The notes beneath the pieces were generated by a model. The model worked only from the letters and a program-made list of their open reading frames with translations, did not search any database and was not told the origin of the DNA. Shown piece by piece: positions 43,563-54,087 of a stretch of 64,000 bases of DNA. The DNA lies in NCBI RefSeq assembly GCF_001969385.1, contig NZ_CP014796.1, forward strand, positions 124,001 to 188,000, in the 5' to 3' direction. This DNA is from Salipiger profundus. GTDB lineage: Bacteria > Pseudomonadota > Alphaproteobacteria > Rhodobacterales > Rhodobacteraceae. Position numbers and translations under genes: made by a program. Numbering within the stretch: the stretch's first letter is position 1; every line of letters begins with the position of its first letter.

Positions 43563-44150
43563 TCACTCCCACGGCTGCTCGAACCGCAGCCAGCTGCCGT
43601 CGGGCTGCTCGCGGCGCGTGAAGAAATACGGCACCGCCTGCCAGCACAGCACCGCGTCGTCGAGGTTGTCGAGCGCCAGCGTGCCGGCGGTGGTCTCGAC
43701 CAGAAGCAGCGCGTGGGCAAAGAGCTGCTCCTCGTGAAAGGCGATGGTGCAGGTCAGTGCCGCGCCCGGCAGGCCGCCCTCCATGAGCCGACGGCGCTTC
43801 TCGAGCACGAAGTCCTCGCAGTCACCCTCACCATCGTCCGGAAAGCTCCAGACCTCTTCGGCGCCGCCGCGCTCCTGGTCCGGCACGAAGCGGATCTCGC
43901 TGTTGACGCTCCGGTTGACCGAGACCAGCCGCGCGGCCAACGACCCAGACCACGGCAAAACCGGAGCGCCGTCGAGGTCGCAGGCACCGGGCTCCCGGGC
44001 GCAGAAATCCGCATAGGGGGCGGGCGCGCTTTCCACGCGCGCCACGGGAAGGGTCAGCGCCGTGCAGACCGAGGGAGCCTCGGCTGCCGCCGGCAAGGCG
44101 GACAGGCCCGCGACCAGCATCGCGGCAAGGATGCGACAGAACCCGGTCAT
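43563..44150 (-). CDS. Transglutaminase-like cysteine peptidase (BTLCP/LapG family)
   Basis: 195 residues from the ATG at 44150; signal peptide [20 protein letters not shown]. The triad fits the bacterial transglutaminase-like cysteine proteinase family: C111 in [17 protein letters not shown]146 in [11 protein letters not shown] and D161 in GTLALDNL. Periplasmic. LapG of this family cleaves a giant adhesin under LapD/c-di-GMP control, but no lapD or adhesin gene is in the window, so that role is not shown. A GTG two codons upstream is possible. Confidence 0.85.
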   Translation of the reverse strand: MTGFCRILAAMLVAGLSALPAAAEAPSVCTALTLPVARVESAPAPYADFCAREPGACDLDGAPVLPWSGSLAARLVSVNRSVNSEIRFVPDQERGGAEEVWSFPDDGEGDCEDFVLEKRRRLMEGGLPGAALTCTIAFHEEQLFAHALLLVETTAGTLALDNLDDAVLCWQAVPYFFTRREQPDGSWLRFEQPWE

Positions 44151-44205
44151 CCTCACAGTCTACGCCGGCGCCTGCCCTGCGCCAACGTGCCGCTGTCCGT
44201 GAACG

Positions 44206-44236
44206 CGAAAAGGGCCGAGGCATTGCCCCGGCCCTC
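44206..44236 (-). terminator. Terminator after purH
   Basis: On the minus strand AGGGCCGGGG pairs with CCTCGGCCCT (plus positions 44211-44235), followed by TTTTCGC. One G-U pair in a 10-bp stem. It lies 27 bases past the purH stop. Confidence 0.8.
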
Positions 44237-44262
44237 CGTATCGGTTTCGAACCGCCCCTGCG

Positions 44263-45852
44263 TCAGTGGCGGAAGTGGCGCATGCCCGTGAAGACCATCG
44301 CGAGGCCCGCCTCGTCGGCGGCGGCGATCACCTCGGCGTCGCGCATCGAGCCGCCCGGCTGGATCACCGTGGTCGCGCCTGCGGCGGCCGCTTCGAGCAG
44401 GCCGTCGGGGAACGGGAAGAACGCGTCCGACGCCACGGCCGAGCCCTTGGTGAGCGGCTCGGAGAGGCCAAGCGCCTCGGCCATGCGCTCGGACTTCTTG
44501 GCGGCGATCAGGGCCGAGTCCACGCGGCTCATCTGGCCAGCGCCGACGCCCACGGTCGCGCCGTCCTTGACGTAGACGATGGCGTTCGACTTGACATGCT
44601 TGGCCACCTTCCAAGCGAACAGCAGGTCCTGCATCTCGGCCTCGGTCGGGGCGCGCTTGGTCACCACCTTCAGCTCGTCGAGGCCGACCATGCCGGTGTC
44701 CTTGTCCTGCACGAGGAAGCCGCCCGAGACCTGCCGGAAGGTCAGCCCCGGCTCTGCCGGGTTGGCCATGCCGCCGGTGGTCAGCAGGCGCAGGTTCTTC
44801 TTCTTCGCGAAGATCTCGCGCGCAGCGTCGTCGGCGCCCGGTGCGATGACGACCTCGGTGAAGATCTCCGAGATCGCCTCGGCGGTCTCGACGTCGAGCT
44901 TGCCGTTCAGCGCCACGATGCCGCCGAAGGCCGAGGTGCGGTCGCAGTCAAAGGCCTTGCGGTAGGCCTCGAGCAGCGTCTCGCCCTTCGCCACGCCGCA
45001 GGGGTTGGCGTGCTTGATGATCGCACAGGCCGGGCCGTCGCCGGGCAGGAACTCCGACACCAGCTCGAAGGCCGCGTCGGTGTCGTTGATGTTGTTGTAG
45101 GACAGCTCCTTGCCCTGGTGCTGCGTGGCGGTCGCCACGCCCGGACGGTCGCTGCCGTCGCGGTAGAAGGCCGCCGCCTGATGCGGGTTCTCGCCGTAGC
45201 GCAGCGTCTGCGCCAGCTCGCCGGCAAAGGCGCGGCGGCGCGGGGCCGCATCGCCGAGCGCGCCGGCCATCCAGGTCGAGACCGCCGCGTCATAGGCGCC
45301 GGTGCGGGCATAGGCGGTCAGCGCGAGCTGCTGACGGAACGCGTAGGAGGTCGCGCCGTCGTTGGCATCGAGCTCGGCGAGCAGCGGCTCGTAGTCGGCG
45401 ACGTCGGTCACCACGTTGACGAAACCGTGGTTCTTGGCCGCGGCGCGGATCATCGCCGGGCCACCGATGTCGATGTTCTCGATGCAGGTCGCGTAGTCGG
45501 CGCCCTTGGCGACGGTTTCTTCGAACGGGTAGAGGTTCACCACCAGCAGGTCGATCTCGGGGATGCCGTGGCCGGTCATCGCCTCGACATGCGCGTCGTT
45601 GTCGCGCAGCGCCAGCAGGCCGCCGTGGATGCGCGGGTGCAGCGTCTTGACCCGGCCGTCCATCATCTCGGGGAACTCGGTGACCTCGGCCACGTCCTTG
45701 ACCGCGATGCCCTCGTCGCGGAGCGCGCGGGCCGAGCCGCCGGTGGAGAGGATCTCGATTCCCCGGTCGGCAAGCGCCCGGCCGAGGTCGATCAGGCCGG
45801 TCTTGTCGGATACGGAAATCAGCGCGCGGGAGACTTTGTGCAGGTCAGGCAT
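44263..45852 (-). CDS. purH: Bifunctional AICAR transformylase / IMP cyclohydrolase
   Basis: 529 residues. The MGS-like cyclohydrolase domain (residues 1-200) opens [18 protein letters not shown]; the transformylase domain carries [14 protein letters not shown] and the catalytic [12 protein letters not shown] and [15 protein letters not shown] blocks. Catalyses the last two steps of IMP synthesis. It is followed by a strong terminator; the upstream gene is the broken heparinase II/III-like gene, an order common in Rhodobacteraceae. Confidence 0.97.
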   Translation of the reverse strand: MPDLHKVSRALISVSDKTGLIDLGRALADRGIEILSTGGSARALRDEGIAVKDVAEVTEFPEMMDGRVKTLHPRIHGGLLALRDNDAHVEAMTGHGIPEIDLLVVNLYPFEETVAKGADYATCIENIDIGGPAMIRAAAKNHGFVNVVTDVADYEPLLAELDANDGATSYAFRQQLALTAYARTGAYDAAVSTWMAGALGDAAPRRRAFAGELAQTLRYGENPHQAAAFYRDGSDRPGVATATQHQGKELSYNNINDTDAAFELVSEFLPGDGPACAIIKHANPCGVAKGETLLEAYRKAFDCDRTSAFGGIVALNGKLDVETAEAISEIFTEVVIAPGADDAAREIFAKKKNLRLLTTGGMANPAEPGLTFRQVSGGFLVQDKDTGMVGLDELKVVTKRAPTEAEMQDLLFAWKVAKHVKSNAIVYVKDGATVGVGAGQMSRVDSALIAAKKSERMAEALGLSEPLTKGSAVASDAFFPFPDGLLEAAAAGATTVIQPGGSMRDAEVIAAADEAGLAMVFTGMRHFRH

Positions 45853-45875
45853 ACGGTTCGGGTTCCCAGGTCAGG

Positions 45876-47625
45876 TCAATGCGTCGGCTCCGCGTCCTCG
45901 GTGACCAGATCGCGCACCGCGATTGCGGTGTCCTGCGCCTTGGCCAGCGACCAGCGGATGCGCGTCGCATACTCCATCGCGCGACCGGATAAAACGACCT
46001 GTTTCGCGGCACGGGGCCGCAAACGGCCCTTTTCGAGGTAGACCGAGGGCTCGAGCGTCAGCTCGGTGGCCTGATCGGTGCGAAACACCCAGACCTCGCC
46101 CGAGCGCAGCGCCATCGACACCGCGTGGCCGCCCATGTCGAGCTCGGCGTCGACCTCGGGGTGCAGGTGGAAGCGCAGCTGCCATGGCAGGCCGGCAAGC
46201 CGGGCCTCGTCCATGCGCCGGTCGAAGCGCTTGCGGTCGGCGTCGTCGAGGGTCATCAACAGGTCTTCCCCGCTCAGGGAGCGCCCGTCGAAACCCAGTT
46301 CGAGCACCCTTGCATGGGTAAGCCCGTGGGTCCTGCGGTAGCCGTCATGCGCGCCTTCGAACCGCAGGCCGGTCCCGACATGGGTGATCTCGACCGGAAC
46401 GCTTTCGGGGGCATCCTCGAGCAATTCGCGCTCGGCGCCACCCACCCGGCGCGGCGCGGACAGTCGCGCGCTGGAATAGCCGTCGAGGCAGAGCGTGGAA
46501 TGCGACGGCGTCGCCCGCCCGGCGCGACGCCAGTCCTCGCCGAAGGCCGCGCCCGAGCCGCAGCTCACCACCAGCGGGCGCCGGCCCGAGGTCAGTTCGA
46601 AGGCAAGCGTCGAGGCATGCGCGTCGGCCGAGGCCGCGCCCCCCCGGAGGCGGCGCCGCGTCGACGATCAGGCTCGTGCGCCCGCCCGAGAGCCGCGCGT
46701 AGCCCATCGCCAGCCCCTCGGCATGGCGCGCCCGCACGCCCGAGGCGGCAAGCGCCGTTTCGAGCCGCCCCTCAAGGCCCCTGCCCCCGCCCTGGAAACG
46801 CGCGAGCCCGCCGTCCGCGTGGCGCAGCCGGCGCAGGGTCGGCGCGATGCGGGCAATCGCGGCGAGATGCTCCTCGTCGGGCGTGCGGTCGGCATCCTCG
46901 AGCGCCGATTGCGCCCATGTCAGCAAGGTGAAGACCTCGAGCAGCTCCTCGGGGTTGCGGGTCGGGATGCCGCCCTGCGCGTCGACCTGCCGCGCGCATT
47001 CGGCGCCCAGCGCTTCGCGTGCGGGCTCGACGTGTGCGTCCATCCCCTCGAACGAGAGGCCGGCGTAGAGCAGCCCGGTCAGCGCCTCGAAACGCGGCAG
47101 CCCGGGGGCGGCGCTGTGCCAGCGGCGGCTGAGGAAGATCGTCTGCGCCGCGAGCGAACGGTAGAAGCGCGCGGACCGGTCCGGGTCGATGCCGCGCAGC
47201 ACGAAGAGCGCGTGGTGGATCGCGCGGATGAGCCGCCGCCCCACGGCCTCGGGGGTCCAGCCGTCGCCGCGCCCGTTGCCGTAACGCTCGATCCAGCCCC
47301 AGAGCCAGTCCTGCGCCACCAGCCGCGCACGCGCGTCGCCCACCGCCGCAAGGTCGTCGAGCCAGCGAAACCCGTGGATTTCCTCTTCCCAGGCGGCGTC
47401 CGGCGGATCGATATCCCAGATCATCGCGCCCGGGGCCTCGACGAGGTGCCCCGCGAACATCAGGTTGCCGGCGCAGAGCTGGCGCCCCCGCGAATAGCTG
47501 CCGGTGCTGCGCGGCTCGGGCTGCGAGACAAAGGCGGTGGCAGGTCGGGCGCGCGCCGCCATGCGCGCGTGAAAGCGGTTCAGGAACCGCGTCGCCGCGG
47601 CGGACCAGCTTCCTTGTGTCGACAT
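45876..47625 (-). pseudogene. Heparinase II/III-like protein, frameshifted
   Basis: The N-terminal 327 codons (MSTQGSWSAAATRF...GGRTSLIVDAAPPPGG) and the C-terminal Hepar_II_III domain (LVVSCGSGAAFGEDWR to PTH) lie in two frames. They join exactly if one G is removed from a run of seven G on the minus strand (plus 46639-46645), giving a 582-residue protein with AASADAHASTLAFELTSGRR across the join. As written, the frame reads on for about 97 unrelated codons and stops at 46345 (426 residues). It may be a sequencing error, a true mutation or a phase-variable tract. The family degrades or modifies acidic polysaccharide, often envelope related; it lies between rsmB and purH. Confidence 0.85.
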
Positions 47626-47719
47626 GCGCTCCCGTGCCCCTCGTCCGCGGAAATTGCGGCTGCGTTCGGCCGGAATCCTAACCAAGCGGTCACGTCAAGT
47701 CACCGTGCCGCGATGCGGC

Positions 47720-48982
47720 TTATTCGGGCTGATGCAGGATTGCCATGTAGAAGCCGTCCATGCCGCCCCGCGCGGCCCAGAAATCGGGACGAAGCCGCAA
47801 CCCGCCTTCCGGCGAGCGCCAGTCGTCCTCGATCCCGGCGACCTCCGGGCGCATCACGGCCAGGCCGGGATGACGGGACAGCGCCTCCTCGATCTGGCAT
47901 TCGCCCTCGTCGGGGATCAGCGAGCAGGTGCAGAACACCAGCCGCCCGCCGGGCGCCAGCAGCCCCAGCGCGTGGTCGATCATCGCCGCCTGCAGGCCGA
48001 TCAGCTCCGAGATGCCGTCGCCCTGCTTCGCATGCGGCAGATCGGGGTGACGGCGGATGGTGCCGGTCGCGGAACAGGGCGCGTCGAGCAGGATCGCGTC
48101 GTAGCGGCCCTCGTGCTCGAGCGCGTCGCCCACCACCACCTCGGCCGCCAGCCCGGTGCGGGCGAGGTTGTCGCGCAGCCGCCCCATGCGGGCCTCGGAG
48201 AGGTCGAGCGCGGTGACCTGCGCGCCGGCGGCGGCGAGCTGAAGGGTCTTGCCACCGGGCGCGGCGCACATGTCGAGCACCCTCTGCCCCGACACATTGC
48301 CCAGGAGCCGCGCGGGCAGCGCGGCGGCGGCGTCCTGCACCCACCAGTCGCCGTCGGCGTAACCTGGCAGCGCCGTGACCTGCCCCGCCTCGCGAAGCCG
48401 CACCGAGCCGGTGGGCAGAAACTCGCCCCCGAGCGCTTCGGCCAGCCCCGCCGCGTCGCCGCGGGCGGTGAGGTCGAGCGGCGCGCCGGCGAGATGCGCG
48501 GCCTCCATCCCCGAGACAGCCTGCGGCCCCCAGGCCGAGACCAGCGGATCGCGCAGCCAGCGCGGCAGGCGCGGCACCCGCAGCTTGGCCCATTGGGCGG
48601 GACCGTCGTCGGCGACCTTGCGCAGCACCGCGTTCACAAGCCCTTTCATGCTCTGGGTCTTGCGGTCGGCCGAGACCGTCTGCACCGCCTCGTTCACCAC
48701 GCCATGCGCGGCGCCGCCGGTGCAGAGCTCCCAGGTGCCGAGCCGCAGCACGTTGCGGACGAAGAGCGGCGGACCCTTGCGCAGATGCGGCTTCAGCACC
48801 CGGTCGCAGCGCTCGAGGTTGCGCAGCACCTCGGCGGTCATGCGCTGCGCGGCGGCCCGGTCGGCGGGCGCGAGCGCGTCCCACGCCGGGCCCGACATCG
48901 CCTCGGAGAGCAGGCGGCCCTGCCCGAGCACCTGTCCGAGCAGCGCGACGGCCTGCGCGCGGGCGGTGGGAATGGCGGCCAT
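47720..48982 (-). CDS. rsmB: 16S rRNA m5C967 methyltransferase (RsmB/NOP family)
   Basis: 420 residues. An N-terminal NusB-like helical RNA-binding domain (VALLGQVLGQGRLLSEAM) and a C-terminal Rossmann domain with MCAAPGGKTLQLAAAGA, the general cysteine motif LLDAPCSATGTIRRHPD and the nucleophile motif FCTCSLIPDEGE. Uses SAM to methylate cytosine in 16S rRNA. Other RNA targets of the NOP family cannot be excluded. Divergent from the SDHAF4-like gene. Confidence 0.93.
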   Translation of the reverse strand: MAAIPTARAQAVALLGQVLGQGRLLSEAMSGPAWDALAPADRAAAQRMTAEVLRNLERCDRVLKPHLRKGPPLFVRNVLRLGTWELCTGGAAHGVVNEAVQTVSADRKTQSMKGLVNAVLRKVADDGPAQWAKLRVPRLPRWLRDPLVSAWGPQAVSGMEAAHLAGAPLDLTARGDAAGLAEALGGEFLPTGSVRLREAGQVTALPGYADGDWWVQDAAAALPARLLGNVSGQRVLDMCAAPGGKTLQLAAAGAQVTALDLSEARMGRLRDNLARTGLAAEVVVGDALEHEGRYDAILLDAPCSATGTIRRHPDLPHAKQGDGISELIGLQAAMIDHALGLLAPGGRLVFCTCSLIPDEGECQIEEALSRHPGLAVMRPEVAGIEDDWRSPEGGLRLRPDFWAARGGMDGFYMAILHQPE

Positions 48983-49053
48983 GGGTGTCTCCCGGGTTGT
49001 CTGGCTGGGCTGGCGGGCCCTATATCAGCAGGGTGAAGACGAGGAAAGCCGCC

Positions 49054-49290
49054 ATGACCGACGAGACACCCGAGACATCCGACACTGCCACCCCAGCCAC
49101 CGCGCCGGCCGCGACCGCACCGGCGAAGGAGCTGCCGCCCGCAGCACAGCGCGCGCTGGCCGAGGCCGAGGAACGCCGCAGGGCCGCCGCCGCCGAGGCG
49201 CCCGCGCCCAAGGAATACGGCGGCCGCGACGGGCTTGACCCGGCGCGCTACGGCGACTGGGAGAAGAAGGGCATCGCCATCGATTTCTGA
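49054..49290 (+). CDS. DUF1674 protein, succinate dehydrogenase assembly factor 4-like
   Basis: 78 residues. A disordered Thr/Ala/Pro-rich N half and the conserved C-terminal block KEYGGRDGLDPARYGDW then EKKGIAIDF, the signature of SDHAF4 (eukaryotic Sdh8), which protects flavinylated SdhA before complex II assembly. GAGGAAAG lies before the ATG at 49054. No sdh gene is near. Convergent with dapB, with a palindromic repeat in between. Confidence 0.88.
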   Translation: MTDETPETSDTATPATAPAATAPAKELPPAAQRALAEAEERRRAAAAEAPAPKEYGGRDGLDPARYGDWEKKGIAIDF

Positions 49291-49296
49291 GGGGTT

Positions 49297-49372
49297 GCGC
49301 GGGCCTCGCGGCCCGCGCCGTGGCAGGGGCTCTGCCCCTCTTGGCCTGCGGCCAATTCACCCCGAGGTATTT
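49297..49372 (-). repeat. Palindromic intergenic repeat, copy D
   Basis: Inverted orientation: extra hairpin GCGCGGGCC-TCGC-GGCCCGCGC (49297-49318), conserved hairpin AGGGGC-TCT-GCCCCT (49325-49339), variable hairpin TTGGCC-TGC-GGCCAA (49341-49355), core ATTCACCCCGAGGTATTT (49355-49372). Between convergent genes. Confidence 0.88.
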
Positions 49373-49435
49373 GGAAAGAGAAGAAGGGCGGGGCACCCGC
49401 CCCGGACCCTTCGGATGTGGTGCCGGTGGGCCGTG

Positions 49436-50251
49436 TCAGTCGTCGAGGCCCAGCACGTCGAGCATGTCGTATTCGCCGGGGCCCTTGTCCTGTCCCCAGA
49501 GCGCGGCCTTGAGCGCGCCACGGGCGAAGAGCGCACGGTCGGACGCGATGTGCTTGAGGCTGATGCGCTCGCCGGCGGTGGCAAAGATCACCTCGTGCTC
49601 GCCCACCACGTCGCCGCCGCGGAGCGCGTGGAAGCCGATATGGCCACGCTCGCGCTTGCCGGTGATCCCGTCACGGCCCCGGTCGGAGACCTCGGAGAGA
49701 TCGACGCCGCGGCCTTCGGCCGCTGCCTCGCCCAGCATGAGCGCGGTGCCCGAGGGCGCGTCGACCTTCTGGTTGTGGTGGCTCTCGACGATCTCGATGT
49801 CCCAGTCGGCGTCGAGCGCGGCCGCGACCTGCCGGGTGACCCTGGTGAGCAGGTTCACGCCCAGCGACATGTTGCCGGCGCGCACGATCACCGCGTGGCG
49901 CGCGGCGACGTGGAGCTTCTTCAGGTCGTCCTCGGAGAGGCCGGTGGTGCCGATGACATGCACCGCGCGGGCCTGGGCGGCGAGTTCGGCGAAGGCCACC
50001 GTCGCCGCCGGCGCGGTGAAGTCGATCACCGCCTGCGCCTTCGCGAAGGCGTCGAGCGCGTCGTCGGTGACGATGACACCGTTTTCCGTGCCACCCATGC
50101 AGACGCCGAGATCGCGGCCCACCCAGGGGTGGCCCTCGCGCTCGAGCGCGCCCACCAGCGCCAGCCGTTCGCTCTTCTGCACCTCGCTTGCGAGCATCTG
50201 GCCCATGCGGCCCGACACGCCCGTTACCACGACACCCGGCTTCTCGGTCAT
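49436..50251 (-). CDS. dapB: 4-hydroxy-tetrahydrodipicolinate reductase
   Basis: 271 residues. Nucleotide-binding loop GVSGRMGQM near the N terminus, and the substrate motif [15 protein letters not shown]. Catalyses the second committed step of diaminopimelate/lysine synthesis after DapA. The ATG at 50251 begins exactly before the Rossmann strand; upstream frame has no homology and opposes rbfA. Confidence 0.96.
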   Translation of the reverse strand: MTEKPGVVVTGVSGRMGQMLASEVQKSERLALVGALEREGHPWVGRDLGVCMGGTENGVIVTDDALDAFAKAQAVIDFTAPAATVAFAELAAQARAVHVIGTTGLSEDDLKKLHVAARHAVIVRAGNMSLGVNLLTRVTRQVAAALDADWDIEIVESHHNQKVDAPSGTALMLGEAAAEGRGVDLSEVSDRGRDGITGKRERGHIGFHALRGGDVVGEHEVIFATAGERISLKHIASDRALFARGALKAALWGQDKGPGEYDMLDVLGLDD

Positions 50252-50338
50252 CCTGTTCTCCGCCTTGCTTGTTCCGGCTCTCCTTAGCGCGCGGCGTCCT
50301 GCTTGGCAAAGGGGCGGCCGCGCACTAAGTGGGGATGC

Positions 50339-50734
50339 ATGGCAAAGAACAGATTCCACGACGGGCCGGGGCCCAGCCAGCGGCAGCTCAGGGTCGGCGA
50401 ACTCATTCGCCGGACGCTTTCGGACGTGCTGATGCGCGGCGATATCCATGACCCCGAGCTCAACCGGCTCTCGATCACCGTGGGCGAGGTCACCGTGTCG
50501 CCCGATCTCAAGGTCGCGACCGCCTACGTGGTGCCGCTCGGCGGCGGCCACGAGGACGAGATGTTCGAGCTGCTCAAGCGCAACAAGTCCGAGCTGCGCC
50601 GGGCGGTGTCGAAGAACATGACGCTGAAATACGCCCCCGAGCTGCGCTTCAAGCTCGACGAGACCTTCGACCGGCTCGACGAGACCCGCCGCATCTTCTC
50701 GCAGGACGCGGTGCGCCGCGACGTGGAGGAATAG
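50339..50734 (+). CDS. rbfA: 30S ribosome-binding factor RbfA
   Basis: 131 residues with a KH-like fold: [36 protein letters not shown] and [20 protein letters not shown]. Needed for 16S rRNA 5'-end maturation and cold adaptation. The ATG at 50339 follows GTGGGGATGC; an upstream start at 50303 adds 12 non-conserved residues. Upstream 50252-50338 is non-coding and divergent with dapB. Confidence 0.95.
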   Translation: MAKNRFHDGPGPSQRQLRVGELIRRTLSDVLMRGDIHDPELNRLSITVGEVTVSPDLKVATAYVVPLGGGHEDEMFELLKRNKSELRRAVSKNMTLKYAPELRFKLDETFDRLDETRRIFSQDAVRRDVEE

Positions 50735-50739
50735 GCGCC

Positions 50740-51480
50740 GTGCGCGGCCGGATCGCCGCCGCCCTTCTCGGTCTGATGGTCGCCGCCCCCGCCGGGGCGG
50801 TCACCTGCGAAGGCGCCGAGGACGCGGGCAACCGCTACACCGTCTGCACCGTGGATGCCGCGCAGGAGACCCTGCGGACCTTCCTCTACGATCCCGAGGG
50901 CGTGCCCTGGGGCCAGTTCGGCACGCTCGATGCGGCGCTGTCGGAGGACGGCAAGCGGCTCGCCTTCGCGATGAACGCGGGCATGTACCACGAGGACCGG
51001 GACCCCGTGGGCTACTACGTCGAGGACGGCGAGGAAGCGATGCAGGTGGTCTCGAACGCGGGGCCGGGCAACTTCGGCCTGTTGCCGAACGGGCTGCTGT
51101 GCATCCGCGATGACCGCGCGGACGTGATCGAGACCCGCGCCTTCCTGCGCCGCAAGCCCGAGTGCGATTACGCAACCCAGTCCGGGCCGATGCTGGTGAT
51201 CGACGGCGCGCTGCACCCGCGTTTCTTCGCCGACAGCGACTCGCGCTACGTCCGCAACGGCGTGGGCACCTCGGACGACGGCACCCGCGCGGTCTTCGTG
51301 ATTTCCGAGAACGCGGTGACCTTCCACGATTTCGCCAGCTTCTTCCGCGACACGCTGGAGATCGACCAGGCGCTGTTCCTCGACGGCAATGTCTCGCGGC
51401 TCTACGCGCCCGAGGCCGGGCGGCGCGATCTCGGCCGGACGCTGGGCCCCATCGTCGGCGTGGTGGAAGAGGCGCAGTAA
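50740..51480 (+). CDS. Exported phosphodiester glycosidase-like protein (DUF2233)
   Basis: 246 residues from a GTG 5 bases after rbfA. Signal peptide ([20 protein letters not shown]). The NAGPA/DUF2233 fold is shown by [53 protein letters not shown] and [13 protein letters not shown]. Homologues cleave GlcNAc phosphodiesters or modify exopolysaccharide; substrate unknown here. Probably co-transcribed with rbfA. Confidence 0.88.
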   Translation: MRGRIAAALLGLMVAAPAGAVTCEGAEDAGNRYTVCTVDAAQETLRTFLYDPEGVPWGQFGTLDAALSEDGKRLAFAMNAGMYHEDRDPVGYYVEDGEEAMQVVSNAGPGNFGLLPNGLLCIRDDRADVIETRAFLRRKPECDYATQSGPMLVIDGALHPRFFADSDSRYVRNGVGTSDDGTRAVFVISENAVTFHDFASFFRDTLEIDQALFLDGNVSRLYAPEAGRRDLGRTLGPIVGVVEEAQ

Positions 51481-51578
51481 GCGCCTCCCGGCCGCGCCCG
51501 CGCGGGCCATTGCGCCCCTTTCCCTTGCACCCCGGCCCCCGGCGGCCTACCTCCGAAGGCGACCCACCCGGAGGACAC

Positions 51579-52925
51579 ATGGCCCGACCACTCGACACCC
51601 TGACAGAGGCGCTGCTCGCCGCCGCCAAGGCCGCGGGAGCCGATTCCGCCGACGCGCTCGCCGTGCGCGGCAGCTCGATCGAGATCGACGTGCGGGGCGG
51701 CACGCTCGAACAGGCGGAGCGCTCGGAGGGGACGGACCTGGGGCTGCGGGTGCTGCTCGGCAAGCGGGTGGCCGTGGTCTCGGCCTCGGACGAGAAGGAC
51801 GAGACGCTCACCGCCATGGCCGAACGCGCCGTCGCCATGGCCCGCGAGGCGCCCGAGGACCCGTGGGTCGGGCTTGCCGATCCTGACCAGCTTGCGCGCG
51901 ACCGGGACGCCGGAGCGCTCGAGATGTATGACCCCGCGCCCGAGCCCGCCCCCGCCGAGCTGCAGCAGGATGCGGCCGAGGCCGAAGCGGCGGCGCTCGG
52001 CGTTGCGGGCATCGCGCAGGTGCAGTCGGCCTCGGCCGGCTACGGTCGGCGCGACGTGCACCTGGCCGCGACCAACGGTTTCTCGGGTGGCTACACGCGC
52101 AGTTCGCGGGCGCTGTCCTGCGTTGCCATCGCGGGCGAAGGGCTCGCGATGGAGCGGGACTACGACGGCGACAGCCGCACCTTCCAGGCCGAACTGCGCA
52201 GCGCGCAGGAGATCGGCCGCCGCGCCGCGGAACGGGCGCTCGAGCGGGTGAACCCGCGCAAGCCGAAGACTGGCGCCTACCCGGTGCTCTTCGACGAGCG
52301 CATCTCGGGCTCGCTCATCGCGCATCTGCTCTCCGCCGCCAACGGCGCCGCCGTCGCGCGCGGGGCCTCGTGGTTGCGCGGCGCGCTCGGCGAGGAGGTG
52401 CTGCCCCCGGAGCTGTCGCTGATCGAGGACCCGCACCGCCCGCGCATCTCGGGCAGCCGCCCGTTCGACGCCGAGGGCCTGCCCACGCAGCGCCGCGCCA
52501 TCGTCGAGAACGGGGTGCTGAAGAGCTTCACGCTCGATCTCGCCAATGCCCGCAAGCTCGGCATGGCGCCCACCGGCAACGCCGCGCGCGGGACCAGCGG
52601 CGGGCCGTCGCCGAGCCCGTGGAACATCGCGCTGACGCAGGGTGAGAAGAGCCGCGCCGACCTGATTGCCGAGATGGGCACCGGGCTCATCGTGACCTCG
52701 ATGATCGGCGCGACGATCAACCCCAACACCGGCGACTACTCGCGCGGGGCCGCCGGCATCTGGGTCGAGAACGGCCAACCCGCCTACCCGGTGTCGGGCG
52801 TCACCATCGCCGGCAACCTGCGCGACTTCCTGCGTCGCATGACCCCCGCGAACGACGCGCGACCGTGGCTGTCGCGGGTGGTGCCGTCGCTGCTGGTGGA
52901 GGGGCTCACCCTTGCCGGAGAGTGA
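51579..52925 (+). CDS. pmbA: TldE/PmbA family protein
   Basis: 448 residues. TldE partner of the TldD/TldE heterodimeric protease; as expected for TldE it has no HExxxH zinc motif. Recognised by ADALAVRGSSIEIDVRGG, LGLRVLLGKRVAVVSASD, MAPTGNAARGTSGGPSPSP and NPNTGDYSRGAAGIWVENG. Role in processing modified peptides or DNA gyrase inhibitor tolerance in known systems. GGAGGACAC precedes the ATG. Its 3' end overlaps the next gene by 14 bases. Confidence 0.93.
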   Translation: MARPLDTLTEALLAAAKAAGADSADALAVRGSSIEIDVRGGTLEQAERSEGTDLGLRVLLGKRVAVVSASDEKDETLTAMAERAVAMAREAPEDPWVGLADPDQLARDRDAGALEMYDPAPEPAPAELQQDAAEAEAAALGVAGIAQVQSASAGYGRRDVHLAATNGFSGGYTRSSRALSCVAIAGEGLAMERDYDGDSRTFQAELRSAQEIGRRAAERALERVNPRKPKTGAYPVLFDERISGSLIAHLLSAANGAAVARGASWLRGALGEEVLPPELSLIEDPHRPRISGSRPFDAEGLPTQRRAIVENGVLKSFTLDLANARKLGMAPTGNAARGTSGGPSPSPWNIALTQGEKSRADLIAEMGTGLIVTSMIGATINPNTGDYSRGAAGIWVENGQPAYPVSGVTIAGNLRDFLRRMTPANDARPWLSRVVPSLLVEGLTLAGE

Positions 52926-53694
52926 TCTTGCCCTGCTGAGCCGCGCGGCGCAGGCCGCGGCCGAGACCGCGACACGCTACATCGGCGCCGAGATGAACGT
53001 GCGCCACAAGGCCGCCGACGGCAGCCCGGTGACCGATGCCGACATGGCGGTGAACACCGTGCTCGCCGATATCCTGCGCGCCGCGCGCCCCGGCTACGGC
53101 TGGCTCAGCGAGGAAAGCGCCGACGATCCCGACCGGCTGGGCGCCGAGCATGTCTTCATCGTCGACCCGATCGACGGCACCCGCAGCTTCATCGAGGGCT
53201 CGGACAGCTGGTCGCATTCCCTGGCCGTCGCGCGCGATGGCGAGATCACCGCGGCGGTGGTCTTCCTGCCGATGCGCGACAAGCTCTACAGCGCCGCCCG
53301 TGGCGAGGGCACCCGGCTGAACGACGCGCCCGTGCAGGCAAGCGACGTGCCGGCGCTTGCCTCGGCGCATGTGCTGGCGACGCGGCCCACGCTCGCGCCC
53401 GAGCACTGGCGCGCCAGCACCCCCGAGATCCGCCGGAGCCACCGTCCCTCGATCGCCTACCGGCTCGGGCTCGTGGCCGAAGGGCGCTTCGACGCCATGT
53501 TCACCTTCCGCCAGTCCTGGGAGTGGGACATCGCCGCCGGTGCGCTGCTGCTCTCCGAGGCCGGCGCGCGGCTTACCGACCGGCGCGGCGCCCCGATCCG
53601 GTTCAACGCGGCCCGGCCCCTGCACGACGGCGTCGTCGCCGCGAATCCCGCCCTGCACGACGACATCCTCGCCCAGCTCCGGCCCGACCACTGA
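52912..53694 (+). CDS. Inositol monophosphatase family protein (CysQ-like)
   Basis: 260 residues from a TTG with GGTGGAGGGG 8 bases upstream, inside the pmbA end. Metal-binding motifs of the IMPase fold: GWLSEESADD, VDPIDGTRSFIEG and the C-terminal WEWDIAAGALLLSEAGA. Substrate could be 3'-phosphoadenosine 5'-phosphate (CysQ) or inositol phosphates; position before lipopolysaccharide genes gives no decision. Confidence 0.88.
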   Translation: MPESDLALLSRAAQAAAETATRYIGAEMNVRHKAADGSPVTDADMAVNTVLADILRAARPGYGWLSEESADDPDRLGAEHVFIVDPIDGTRSFIEGSDSWSHSLAVARDGEITAAVVFLPMRDKLYSAARGEGTRLNDAPVQASDVPALASAHVLATRPTLAPEHWRASTPEIRRSHRPSIAYRLGLVAEGRFDAMFTFRQSWEWDIAAGALLLSEAGARLTDRRGAPIRFNAARPLHDGVVAANPALHDDILAQLRPDH

Positions 53695-53839
53695 GCCGCC
53701 GCGGATAAACGGCAATCGGTCCGCCGGGCGTCCGGAAATGTGGCGACAGAGGCCCCGGCCCGCGGCACCGGACGCTGTGCGCTTGACGCGGCGGGGCAAG
53801 ATCGTAGGTTGCGCGCATCATCGCGAGAAAGGACAGAGC

Positions 53840-54082
53840 ATGGTTCAGAGACTGCACCTCGTCTTCGGCGGCGAACTCGTGACCCCGGAAAAGAACGTGT
53901 TCAAGAACGTCGACGACCTGCACATCGTCGGCATCTTCCCCGACTACGCCAGCGCCCATGACGCCTGGAAGGCCGAGGCCCAGAAGACCGTCGACAATGC
54001 CCACATGCGTTACTACATCGCGCATCTGCATCGCCTGCGTGACGAGGAGACCGAGGCCTCGACCACCGAGGAACTCGGCTGA
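53840..54082 (+). CDS. DUF4170 family protein
   Basis: 80 residues: MVQRLHLVFGGELVTPEKN, VDDLHIVGIFPDYASAHDAW, then AHMRYYIAHLHRLRDEE. A small soluble protein of the DUF4170 family, alphaproteobacterial, function unknown. GAAAGGACAGAGC precedes the ATG. It is 5 bases upstream of waaA, so it is very likely co-translated with it and may have a lipid A or Kdo-related role (inference from position). Confidence 0.88.
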   Translation: MVQRLHLVFGGELVTPEKNVFKNVDDLHIVGIFPDYASAHDAWKAEAQKTVDNAHMRYYIAHLHRLRDEETEASTTEELG

Positions 54083-54087
54083 GCCCC

